A stretch of DNA of 64,000 nt from Cristatella mucedo. Taxonomy: Eukaryota > Bryozoa > Phylactolaemata > Cristatellidae. The stretch is from contig WPIO01000007.1 in NCBI GenBank assembly GCA_009760855.2, positions 3,726,001 to 3,790,000 of the forward strand, in the 5' to 3' direction. Below, one piece after another: positions 1-59,300 of the stretch. The notes beneath the pieces are model-generated. The model was not told the origin of the DNA. It was given only the letters and a program-made list of their open reading frames with translations, and made no database searches. The translations under genes were made by a program, and so were the position numbers. Numbering within the stretch: position 1 is the stretch's first letter; every line of letters starts with the position of its first letter.

Positions 1-99
1 TACCGTGCACGCATTTCGCTATATATTGTGGTGAAGTTCAAATACCGTCACTAAAACGTTGGAGTGCTATATCAACCGGATTTTGACAGTCCTAGTGAA

Positions 100-350
100 T
101 AATAACGGTTTCTGACTTACAGCCCATAGGAACTGGATATGTATTGTGATTATTTTGAGATTATGACATTTCGTTGGATTATGGGCTGTTGAGATTTATG
201 TCAGTGTTATATAAGACACGGCCGCAAAGACTCGGGGAGTTAGGTCGAGGACGCCGGGCGGGCGGTCGCGTACTGGCCTGCTGCGGTGTCCGTGTGAATA
301 AACGTCTTTGAGCCCGCTTCGATGTCCTGTGTAGTATCGCGTATCTGCCG
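100..350 (+). repeat. Possible solo LTR remnant
   Basis: A TATATAA at 208-214 is followed 82 bp later by AATAAA at 297-302 and a GT-rich stretch. This promoter-then-polyA spacing is typical of a retrotransposon LTR. A 10-bp inverted repeat (ACAGCCCATA near 119 and TATGGGCTGT near 180) lies just upstream. No second LTR or pol sequence is seen, so this is weak. Confidence 0.22.
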
Positions 351-1170
351 CTTAGAGAATGTCAAACTACATGTATTAATTAGCCAGCACTACTTTGGGT
401 TCGAACGAGTCAGCTGTAATCCGGGCTTCGAGCCGATCGAATTGTACGCTGTTGCTGTACACACGTAGCCTTCTGGGGCTGTCGAATAGACTATTCTACG
501 CTAAGGAGTCGACTCGTCTTACTTTAAGGTATGGGCGCTCTTGATTGGCCCGTGCTCAGCTACTGTCGACATACCTGCATGTACCGGTACTACTACGACT
601 CGTTAGCCGCGCCTCATAGCGCCAGCGTTGAATCGTCGGCGAGAACTCGCCAACATTACGAGCGATGCGTTCGTGGCCAAAGCACTGCAATGCACAAGCC
701 GTTGCAGCACGTTCGTAACAGTACCAGCGTTTATTCGATGTGGCTGATAATATTTCCTAGCCGTGCTTCGTAGCGCGGCTTTCCAGCAGTGGGGATCACG
801 TGCATGAGTGCTAGCCCGCATTACTTATGGTGCGGTATGGCGAGCGACATAGACCAGTGTCGTTCCACAATTTTTAATACCATGCTATCACCAATACCAC
901 ATTCACGTCGTTGCAACACACCAAATATTAGTAATATGTCCGAAAAGCCTGCATTCACAAAGACAGTTTCTTGTTCTTGACAGCCATAGGCGGACAGGCC
1001 AGGTATCTACCGTCGCAAAGCCCTCTGGTAGGAGATCCAAACAACGCTCGTCCTGTCAACAGCCTGACTGCTAAATTGGATCTTAAATTTCCTGTACCTG
1101 TCTTGTAAGGCTAATTACTAAAGCCGATGGAGTTCAACGGCAGCAGGAGCACTAGTCGAATCTAACTTCA

Positions 1171-1178
1171 TTCCCGCC
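1171..1178 (+). promoter_or_regulatory. E2F-type site upstream of RBL
   Basis: TTCCCGCC (reverse complement GGCGGGAA) is the classic E2F core and lies 98 bp before the RBL start codon. Vertebrate p107 is a known E2F target, so feedback control is plausible. No TATA box is evident nearby. A single 8-mer can occur by chance. Confidence 0.45.
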
Positions 1179-1275
1179 GCTGGGAGAGCTCTTTAACTGT
1201 GAAGGTAAGTAAGCACGTAGCTCCTGCGGTCGCGGTCGACGGGATACAAATCGTTATCCGTTCCCTGAGCTCGCG

Positions 1276-37439
<36,164 letters not shown>

Positions 37440-37543
37440 TAATAATAATACGCTTGTTATAGCGCCTCCAGAGAACTCAACCTCTTTCAAGGCACCTAAC
37501 ATTTGCTGCAAAGGAAGCATGATCTGGTGGTTAGTGGTAGCAT
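37440..37543 (-). mobile_element. LINE-B 3' end fragment
   Basis: AAT run, then the inverted LINE-B 3' end (GCGCC.CCAGAGAACT, ATTTGCTGCAAAGGAA). It directly abuts a plus-strand LINE-B body. Confidence 0.75.
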
Positions 37544-38642
37544 GCAGATGACACTCAGTTGTACCTTTGCTTTGATCCCTCCCAGCCTTCGAGCACCTCA
37601 AATCCTCTAAACTCACTAGCTGCATGCATTGATGACATCCGCACATGAATGGCAGCAAATTTTCTAAAACTTAACGATGATAAAACTAACTTACTAGTTA
37701 TGGGCAAACCCAGTGTGATCCAGAGATTGGAAAGGCTGACTCTCAAAATTGGCTCTGCCAGCATATCTCCAGTTGAATCAGCTCGAAATCTAGGTGTCAT
37801 ATTCCAAAGCGACCTCTCGTTAGACGAACATATCAGCTCCACAGTCAAATCTGCCTATTTTCAGCTTCATTACATTGCTAAAATTCGGGCTTGTTTAGAT
37901 AAAGATACCACGTCTAAGTTGGTCCATGCATTCGTGACATCCCGTCTCGACTTCTGCAACTCACTGCTTACTGGCTTACCGGCATGTGCAATCAGGTGAT
38001 TGCAGCTGGTGCAAAACTCTGCTGCTAGGCTTGTCTGTCGTGAGCGTCGCAGTTGCCACATTACTCCACTTCTCGCCGACCTGCACTGGCTACCAGTGAG
38101 GCAACGGATTGACTTCAAGGTTTTGTCGCTCACTTTTAGGTCTCTTCATTCTATCGCTCCAGCCTATCTGTCAGATATACTACCCCATCAGGCCAAGCAC
38201 CGTACCACCCGCTTCTCGGAATCCAACAGTCTGGAAATACCTCGTAAAACCTTACATCCTTTGGAGACCGTGCATTTAGCTCGTATGCTCCCAAAGCCTG
38301 GAACTCCCTCCCGACCTGCGTCAGAACATCCCATGACCTGACCACATTTAAAAGAAACTTAAAAACACCTATTTAGGACAGCATTTAGTGGGTCCCTGTG
38401 ATTCGTCCTTGATGTGCTTATGCGTGCTGACACTGTGCATGCTGCCACTAACCACATTTGCATGCTGACCCTGTGCATGTCACCCCTAACCATATTATTC
38501 ATTTTGTTTGTTTTTCAAGCATGATTTTACTTACTATTCTATTGCATATCACTTTGCAGCAAATGTAAAGCGCCTAGAGAGAGATTAAGTTCTCTGAGGG
38601 CGCTTTATCAAGTGCAATATTATTATTATTATTATTATTATA
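37544..38642 (+). mobile_element. LINE-B copy 1 (RT C-terminal half to tail)
   Basis: The frame starts at ADDTQL and holds NFLKLNDDKTNLLVMGKPSV, ESARNLGVIFQSDLS, VTSRLDFCNSLLTGLP, then an in-frame stop at 37998 and continuation NSAARLVCRERRSCHITPLL. The 3' UTR ends in an ATT repeat at 38618-38642. Confidence 0.9.
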
Positions 38643-39268
38643 AAACTCTGCAGCTAGGCTTGTCTGTCGTGAGCGTCGCAGTTGCCACATTACTGCACTT
38701 CTCGCCGACCTGCACTGGCTACCAGTCAAGCAACGGATTGACTTCAAGGTTTTGTCGCTCACTTTTAGGTCCCTTCATTCTATGGCTCCAGTCTATCTCT
38801 CAGATATACTACCCCATCAGGCTAAGCATCGTACCACCCGCTTCTCGGAATCCAACAGTCTAGAAATACCTCATACAAACCTTAAATCCTTTGGAGACCG
38901 TGCATTTAGTTCATATGCTCCCAAAGCCTGGAACTCCCTCCCGACCTGCGTCAGAACATCCCCTGACCTGACCACATTTAAAAGGAACCTAAAAACACAC
39001 CTATTTAGGACAGCATTTAGTGGGTCCCTGTGATTCGTCCTTGATTTGCTAATGCGTGCTGACACTGTGCATGCTGCCACTAACCACATTTGCATGCTGA
39101 CCCTGTGCATGTCACCCCTAACCATATTATTCATTTCGTTTGTTTTTCAAGCATGATTTTACTTACCATTCAATTGCATTTCACTTTGCAGCAAATGTAA
39201 AGCGCCTAGAGAGAGATTAAGTTCTCTGAGGGTGCTTTATCAAGTGACATTATTATTATTATTATTAT
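38643..39268 (+). mobile_element. LINE-B copy 2, in tandem with copy 1
   Basis: It starts at AAACTCTGCAGCTAGGCTTG immediately after the ATT tail of copy 1. It repeats the same last 620 bp with about 90 percent identity by eye and ends in another ATT tail (39250-39268). Confidence 0.9.
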
Positions 39269-40013
39269 GCTCAATGACAACAAGAACATGGTTAGAGGTG
39301 TCATGCACAGGGTCATCATGCAAATATGGTTAGTGGCAACGTGCACAGTGTCAGCACGCATAAACACACAAAGGACGAATCGTAAGGACCCACTAAATGC
39401 TGTGATAAATAGATGCGTTTTTAGCTTCTTTTCAAATGTCGTCAAGTCAGGGATGTAACGCCAATTGGAAGTGAGTTCCAGGCTTTGGGACCATACGAAC
39501 TATAGGCATGGTCTCCGAGGTTTGTGTGAGGTATAGGTCAACGATTAGATACCGAAAAGCCGGCAGTACGATGATTAGCCTGGTGGGGCAGTAGATCTTA
39601 TAGGTAGGCTGGAGCCAAAGGATAAAGAGACCCAAAAATGAGTGACACAACTTTGAAGTCGGTGCATTGCTTGACTGGGAGCCAGTGCAGGTCGGCGAGA
39701 AGTGGTGTGATGTGGCAACTACTACGCTTACGACTGATAAGCTTAACTTCTGAGTTTTGCACCAGCTGTTTTGCACCTAGATTTCGTACGGATTCAACAG
39801 CAAATTTTCTGGCAGAGCCGATTTTGAGCGTATAATTTTCCAATTTACGAATCACACCTGGTTTGCCCTAACTAGTAAGTTGGTTTTTATCATCATTCGA
39901 TTTCAGAAAGTCTGTTGCCATTAATGTTCGGATGCCATCAATCCATGCAGCAAGAGAGTTGAAAGAATTCGAAGTGCTAGAGGGTTGGGAGGGATCAAAG
40001 CAAAGGTACAACA
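39269..40013 (-). mobile_element. LINE-B copy 3, inverted
   Basis: Minus-strand copy facing copy 2 across the ATT run. It lacks its own extreme 3' end and extends upstream to CTTTGCTTTGATCCCTCCCA-type sequence near 40010. More diverged than copies 1 and 2. Confidence 0.82.
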
Positions 40014-40432
40014 TCTGTGAAAGGTGATTAAAGCCCACGGAATAGAATATCATTGTTATGCTATCAATTTTGTCATTCAAACTGTCGGAATCTGCTGCGG
40101 GAACTGATTAAATGAATGCTCGCCTTGCCGACATTTGATCATGGATGTCGGAAAATTTCTTGAAACTAAAAGACGATACAACAGAACTGCTACTCATTAG
40201 ACACCCTAAGCATGTGGTTGGACTAGAAGGCTTTTGTCTTCGAATAGGTGATGCTGTCGTGCGAACATCTACATGAGCTCGGAGTTTACGTGTCGTCTTC
40301 GACAATTACCAAAATGTTCACAGCTTCTTTAAGAAGACTGCTTCCACAGCTAGCCACCACGTCCGATCCCTATCTAAGATTAGGAACTGTCTTTCACTTT
40401 GGCTTGCAAAAAATTTAACTAGCTCCTTAATT
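40014..40432 (+). mobile_element. LINE-A internal fragment
   Basis: Matches LINE-A from motif C to the RT C-terminal region (GTGATTAAAGCCCACGGAAT to AAAAAATTTAACTAGCTCC), with stops and frameshifts. No 3' end. Confidence 0.8.
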
Positions 40433-41276
40433 AACCAGCTAGGTCTCCTAAGCGAAAGCTTGAAAAATGTACAAAAGATCTGGACTAACTGTCAATCGAC
40501 AGTCTTAAGAGGACTACAGTAGATCATACCAATCGATTCTTGCAAAGGCCAAATCTACCTTCTATAAAAATATTGTTGAATCATAGGTGCACTATCCAAA
40601 AATGCTGATGTCGACGAACAACTATCTCCTTAAAACCTCGATGGTTAGGTCCTTACCAAACGATCCCTGTCATGATTTGGCTAGTCGTTTCTCTAGCTTC
40701 TTTGTCAAGGGGCTAGACAAGATCGGGAAGTCCATCCCTATGATGGCAGCATCCCCTGGAATGATGTCTCAATTCCAAGTAACACCTCAATGTCTAGATT
40801 CAAGCAGGTCATCAGTGACATCATAAGTGACCTCGTCCTGAAGTTCATATCCTTATCAAACAAGACTAGTCCTTTGGACCCTATTCCCACCGTACTACTT
40901 CTACGATGCATTGACGTGCTGTTGCCATGCATAACTAACATCGTAAATATGTCATTAGCCTCAGGTCATGTCCCAGCAGCTTTAAAAAAGGCTGTAGTCA
41001 GGCCACTACTCAATAAAGTGGCACCCGACCAAGAGAGCTTGATCAACTTCCACCCAGTCTCCCTGTCACCGTTCCTATCAGACTATGGAGCGAGTCGTGA
41101 CAGATCAGCTGAACTCACATATTGAAACTTCTAACCTTGCATGTAAGTTCCAGTCCGGTTTTAGAGCTTATCACTCAACTGGGTCACCACTGCTTCGGGC
41201 GTACAACGACGTACTTAGGAATGCAGGAATAGGTAGAGTATTTCTGCTTGTTTTGCTCGATCTTTCAGCAGCTTTT

Positions 41277-41470
41277 AATAATAATAATAATAATAATAAT
41301 ATTGCACTTGATAAAGCGCCCTCAGAGAACTTAATCTCTTTCTAGGCGCTTTACATTTGCTGCAAAGTGATACGCAATAGAATAGTAAGTAAAATCATGC
41401 TTGAAAAACAAACAAAATGAATAACATGGTTAGGGGTTACATGCACTGGGTCAGCATACAAATGTGGTTA
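41277..41470 (-). mobile_element. LINE-B 3' end nested in LINE-B copy 4
   Basis: AAT tail at 41277-41300, then the inverted LINE-B 3' UTR. It is flanked by CTTTT at 41272-41276 and 41471-41475, a 5-bp target-site duplication consistent with the interrupted AAFDTID codons. Confidence 0.88.
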
Positions 41471-41616
41471 CTTTTGATACTATCGACCACCAAGTCCTTC
41501 TTGAGAGTTTCATTTTGCCAGGGCATCACTGACACTGCTCTGCCATGGTTCGGGACCTATCTCAGTGGGATACTGATACTCCATAGTATTGATGTGAATG
41601 GACAAAGATCATGCCG

Positions 41617-41760
41617 AGCTGGTTTGGCCCAGTGGTTAAGGCCCCGACCAAGTCTGGCTGAGGTCGTAGACTGGAGCCCCGTGGCATATGTGAAGCGCCT
41701 GAATAGAGATTAGGTTCTCTTTGGGCGACATACAAATGAATTATATTTATTTTATAAATA
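41617..41760 (+). mobile_element. SINE-1 nested in LINE-B copy 4
   Basis: A-box-like TTGGCCCAGTGGTTAAGG, a shortened gap before the B-box-like segment (GACTGGAGCCCC), then the AGAGATTAGGTTCTCTTTGG tail and an AT-rich end. LINE sequence continues on both sides. Confidence 0.82.
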
Positions 41761-41820
41761 TCCGAGGAACCCCTGAAATATGGTGTACCTCAGGGCAGCC
41801 ACTACAGCTACTATCCTACT

Positions 41821-42865
41821 GTCGGAGCTGAGCATCGGCCATCGTGGCACAATGAGTTGAATCGTTGCATTGCGTTAGCGTTGCGAAAAATTAGGCCAAC
41901 GTATGCACAACGCTCACCGTCGGTCGTGGGACCTGTAGAACCTTACCTTCGCAAGAAGAGAAAAGCATGTGATAGCAAAGCTGGTTACATTTTTTTTATT
42001 GCGACTACGACGAGTATTGACCGATCGTCGGCACGTGCCACTAGAACGGCAAAAGTGTGACTGCCTTAACATAAAAACAAGTTCTAATCAAAATACTAAA
42101 CTAAATGTGCAGCTTAAATAAAGCTTTAGCTATCGTCACCAAGCAAAGATAAGACACCGATTTTCGTTGTCAGAAGTTTACTAATCGATAGAAAAGGCAT
42201 CGATTTTTGATAACTAAAAGCTCAACAAGTTAATGGCTTAGTGCTAGGCTGTCACATGACTGATGAATCCCACCAATTCAGCATACCTGAGCCGTAAAAG
42301 TATCAGCAAAAATGCTGGCGAGTAACTACAAGACAACAGAGATCTTTCATGAGCAAGATCAATGCAACGATGGTCAAGCCAGAGTGAGACCAAGTGTTGA
42401 AGTATTGTATTTCACAACTTAAGCTTGAGGCCAATGGCTGAGTTTGCTCGTAATGTAAATGATCTCAGCATTCTCGTTTCTGACACCTGTCATCTGCAGC
42501 AGCTACCTTGTCTCGAAATGCTTGCTTACTGACAAGCCAATCGAACTACTTAAGAGCTGTTTGCCCCGACCGTAATCCAGATTTAGGAGGCCGTGGGACA
42601 ATTTCTCCTCCGTAAGAGCATGCTGAGCATGGCCCAGCTGATTGAAATTGGAAAAGCTGACTGCCTGGTTGTTTTGGTCCCAGAAATGGTAACCAGTGAC
42701 TGCAGCTTGGCCTGCATATCTCGTAGTGCAGCCTTCTTCAGCACATGGTCCTGGCTGCTCGGTGTCCTGCGTGCGCTGGTAGCTGCTGTTGGCCGTGGAG
42801 CCCTTCATGGAGTATTTAACCAGATTTTACCGGACGAAACCATCCCCTATTCCAAGTACGTTTTC
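41821..42865. other. Intergenic, no recognised element
   Basis: About 1 kb with unrecognised short frames only. Confidence 0.45.
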
Positions 42866-43000
42866 CGCTTTAGCCCAGCGGTAAAGGTGCTCGCCCGACC
42901 AAGGTTTGGCCGAGTTCGTGGCTCGAGTCCCGTGGCATATGTCAAGCGCCTGAATGGAGATGAAGCTCTCGTGTGGCGCTATACAAACGAATTATATTGA
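42866..43000 (+). mobile_element. SINE-1 copy
   Basis: TTAGCCCAGCGGTAAAGG and GTGGCTCGAGTCCC, then CGCCTGAATGGAGATGAAGC and a tail ending in AATTATATTG. One base is lost before the B box. Confidence 0.8.
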
Positions 43001-44241
43001 TATTTATTGCACCTTCTCTGTCTGTGCTTAGACTCGTGATTCTCAAAAAAGCACGGGAGTGTTACCAGATGGCTAACTTATGTCCTTAAAATGACTGATC
43101 TTGCCTGTTTCTGTACTTATATCTTACCATGACCATGCTGATACGTCTCCACATTGTAGGTCCACTTTTTCTGTTGCATCAAAATTCATGATCATGTCAA
43201 GCTGCCTGTGTAGCCTCGAAAGCATCGGCCGATATCGGAGCCTCTCCAGATAGGGTTAAATATTTTTGGCTCAAGAGTGTAAGTCTCCCAACGAAAGTGT
43301 CTCGGATGGTACGAGCAGCAGACTCGAGGAGCGAGCACTTTAGCAACGAGTTCAGAGACATCTAGGTGACATCGTGATTCGAGTCACGACTCGAGGGTCA
43401 GTTCGAGTCCCACTGGTGGTAGGATTTTCACCAGCTAATTTGACAACTCACGATAGCCGGGCAGTCAGTGCAAGCACCTTGAGGCACCACAAGAGACGAG
43501 ATGGAAACCCGAAGGGGATCCAAAAGAATTGCTCCGGGTCACCTGGTTGGTGTAATGCTTCGAGGTCACAAACAACGGCACGAAAATCGTTGCATGCTTA
43601 TCCGATCCGGCATTCGGCGGCCGATTCATTATATTGCCAAAGAAGGCTGAGCACCGGCGGAGAGGCGTGCAGTGCTTGCAAGCCTAGCACAAGTCGCAGA
43701 GCAAGCATTTACTCCCTGGGCTAGGATCAGCTCAGGGCGCTATGCATTTCCGGCCACTTCGACAACTGTGCAGTACAAAGCGCAGTCACAGAACGCCTGC
43801 TGAGCACGAGCCATGCGGGGCATCAAAGCCGGCACGTCCATGCTCGAGGGGCCACCAGAGCCCCCTCCTCCCCCCCACTGTGCACTGACGCCTGCCCGGC
43901 TATTGGGGCTACTTCGCTACTCGTGACAGTTGCCACAATTATGCATTGCATTGCAGGTACATCAGTGTCTCCAATCGTATCGCGGCCATGGCGGACCACT
44001 GGCAGACGTGGCACCATCGAACAGACGTGCACCGGTGGCGAGGGACAGCGTAAGCTACAGAACGCCGCAGCCCGGTTTGTTCGAACGCGATTGCGCGCAG
44101 CAGCGGAGCCACGGGCCACGGGAGCCGTGGCTCCGCTGCTGCAGCAGCAGGCGCCTCTTCTGCCTGCAGCAAGTGAGCATGAGCGAGTAGTGAGCCGGCG
44201 CCTCGCCAGTCGCGGCGAAGGCACTGCTGCGCGCTCTCAGT
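43001..44241. other. Downstream flank of EEPD1
   Basis: Convergent intergenic region. TTTATT near 43004 (AATAAA on the minus strand) is the nearest polyA-like signal I noticed, 1.2 kb past the EEPD1 stop. A tRNA-like B-box segment (CAGTTCGAGTCCCACTGG) near 43400 hints at a further SINE type. Confidence 0.35.
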
Positions 44242-56331
<12,090 letters not shown>

Positions 56332-59300
56332 GACGGCAGACGCACAGTCCGAGGTCACAGTCCGCCTTCGAGCAGCGAGCTGTGCCGGCGGCGCAGCTAG
56401 GCTAGCTGCCGCTGCTGCTGCTCAGACTGCCCACGAAGCAGCTCAGTCGGCGATCTGGCAGCCACTTCACTTCTAACTGGTCCCATTGTCCTCGACTGTC
56501 ATCTGCAGGAGGCCGGCCGGCTCGGTCCAATTTAGCAGCTGTAATTATCAAAGGATGCAGCGAGTGGGCATTCAGAGAAACTCTATCAGTGTGCAGAGCA
56601 GCGGCTGAAGCAAGTGCGGAAATGCGAGCCGTGAGCTCACGTGAGCGGAAGGCAGCCGAAGCAGCAGCTGCTGCTGCCAGAACCGCTGGGGGGGGTGAGT
56701 GCTTTGTGAAAACGGCTTCCAACGCTGGAGGAAGTTGGAAACAGTTGGCACGGATTTGAATCACAGCTGCACTAGCCTGTGGGGGCGTGCTATGCTTTCC
56801 CTGCACGGGGGGGGGGGGGGGGAGTTGCACACGAGCACAGCACGAACTTCTCCTAGGGAGTGCCCAAAAAGACGACAAGCAAGAAATTCGTTCTCCTAGA
56901 TCAAACGAAGCGCTGGCGGCCCACCTATTCTGCTTGGTCGGCTGCCTTGGTGTCTGCACAGCAGCCCACTCAGCCCATCCGTGTGACCTCTGATAAACCA
57001 CAGCACTCGGTTGAGCTCGGTTAGAGCAGGAGGGGAAGGAGAGGAGGAGAAGGAGGAGGATGAGAAGGAGGACGAAGAGTAGGAGCAGGGAGAGGAGGAC
57101 GAGAAATTGTTGACAGCAGCCTTCCTCAAGCAAGCGCTCAATGGCAATAAATCGTGCTGATCAATTCATCCCACAGCAGCGTTTAAGCAGCCGAGCAGAC
57201 TGCTTAGCGGTGACAGTGCTGAGAGGCATCGGGGCAAGGCAGCACCACGTAAAGTAGCGCAACTGCTGACAAAGCAATGCTGACAGAGGACTAAGCAAAG
57301 GCCAATTGTGCACTGGCTTACAGCTCTATGTACAGCGACTGGTCAGCACGGTGAATGGTGGACACCAAGGGTGCTGCTAACCTACAGCTGTCTGACAAGC
57401 GTGCTAAGTCCAATCCAGGTCGAACCGAGACAGCAGCTGCATGGCTGTTTGGCAAACTGAACTCAATAACTAATGAGACTCCCCCAAAGCCTGCCACTTT
57501 ACGACTGAACCGTGGAATACCACGTGCAGCATCCCTGACACCGAGGAGCTCACCGGCGGCATACATGCAGGGGATGGTTCGGGGCCTTTGTCACTTCAAT
57601 AAACCAACCGACCATCTCACCTACGATCGATATAAGCCGCTCGGCCGATGTCATCGGTTTCTGCCGACTCAAGCAGGCAAGCAGGAAGGCCGTTGTGTCA
57701 CTGGCCTTACATCGGAAGCACCGCCGGTATTTCATTAAAGGCTCCATTGTCAAGCTAGCAGCAGCAGCAGCTGCTGCACTGCCCTAACGCCTGTCTGCTT
57801 AGATAGGAGGGGGAGCACGTGACACGAGCAGATCCAACCCGCCGGCTAACACTCGGTGGCACAGGTCGCACAGAGATAGGCAGCGAGTGCAGCGTCCCTC
57901 GAAGGCGGGCAACCACATGATGCCTCGTGCTACCGAGCAGCATGCGCACAGCAGCAGCAGCCCCACTGGTCTCAACTTGTCGACGTAACTAGGTGTCATG
58001 CTTGCTCGGCTGAACACCGTGAAGCGATGGCAGCCAGCGAATGGCTACTAGGCATCGTCAAATTAGCATTTGAGTCTGGCTTGCGTTGGTTCGTTCGTTA
58101 AGCAGTTCGTTCAAACGGCAGGAGCCTGCGGCTCGAAGATCCGACAGCGGTGCCCTTCCCCACCCCTCCCGGGCACATTGGCAGCTGAGGCAAGGAACTA
58201 AACCTTGATGGAGGCATCCAGAGGAAGGCTGGAGGAGGTGCGTGTCAGGTGGCATGGTGGCCCTTTGGGTCGGCGCCAGACTTCAGCCTCATCAACTCAC
58301 TCTCTCCCGACCGCCTCGGTGTCCCCACCGCCGCCCAACCGTGCCTGGGCAAGCACCCACCCGACGTACAGTGTGCCTCCTTTAATTGCACACGGTCCTT
58401 TCGATTAGTCGGTTAAAATTTCAGTGCTACTTAGACAGCCGTGTTTGCAGAATGAGGAATTGAGAGGGGCCTACTGAACACGCTATCCCTTCGAAAGGAA
58501 GGAAGGAAGGAAGGAAGGAGATGAGCGATCAAACGTCAACCGAGTCGACAGAATACGGTGGGTCATCGTGTCGTTGCCACACTTTTTTGAGCACAGGTTT
58601 TCCCCATACTTATCTGTACAGACTGGTGTGTGTCACATGGCCGGACTGCATGCACTGCCAACGGCCTTGGCTCTCTACAAGGCAACACTACAAGGACAGG
58701 GCAACTGGGCCAGCTCGAGCACTGTCAGCCGGCACTAGATTGCCACTGCCGAAAGGACAAACACTCCGCTGTCATTGCCAGAGCTGTTACTAGCACACCG
58801 CGAAGGTCAGGCCCTCCGACAGATAAAGAAAACTTAATGGCGCTAGTCTGTCGTACCGCTGCATACCCCATGCATCGTTGCAGCCGACCCTCGCGCACCT
58901 GTCACGCTTGCAGCCTGATGCAGTCACATACTTTGGATGCAAAGGTATAATTCGATAACTCGCATAGCTTGACATTACCGACCGGTCTAAAGCAGCAATG
59001 TCACGCCACTATTATTGTTACTGCTTTGCGACTGCAAGTTCGCCCTACATGCCAAGACGTCTTTAACAGGCTGGTCCCAATCTCTTACCAGAGTGAGATT
59101 GCACGTAAACTCAAAACCTAAAACCCAAGCCTAGACTCGAAAACTCAACTTAACCTGGCGACTCGAGAGAAACGGCAGAATGGCTTTGGCTCAACGGCAT
59201 TGGGTACATTTGGTTCCAATTTCGCTATAAAGAGACACAACATGATGGGCGAATAACCCCTTAGAGGTATTGTATGCAAAATATTACATACGTTAGGGCA

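Larger units (their letters stand above)
1..1275. other. Upstream flank of RBL
   Basis: No coding sequence was recognised. It holds the possible LTR remnant, the E2F-type site and presumably the RBL promoter and 5' UTR. A strong splice-donor-like AAG|GTAAGTA at 1202-1211 has no obvious matching acceptor before the ATG. Confidence 0.6.
40433..41820 (+). mobile_element. LINE-B copy 4, RT N-terminal half, carrying two nested insertions
   Basis: Frames resemble the region between endonuclease and reverse transcriptase (DLASRFSSFFVKGLDKIGKS), then SLASGHVPAALKKAVVRPLL, GFRAYHSTGSPLLRAYNDVL and LVLLDLSAAF (motif A). The frame is split at 41276 by an inverted LINE-B 3' end, resumes with DTIDHQVLLES, and is split again by a SINE-1 before GVPQGS (motif B, 41782-41799). 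Confidence 0.85.

Noticed and set aside
1195-1212. Strong splice-donor-like AAG|GTAAGTA upstream of the RBL ATG.
   Set aside because: No convincing acceptor exists before the start codon, so a 5' UTR intron cannot be supported from sequence alone.
57355-57738. 127-codon plus frame with balanced composition.
   Set aside because: No recognisable homology, no splice or promoter context; left as unassigned.
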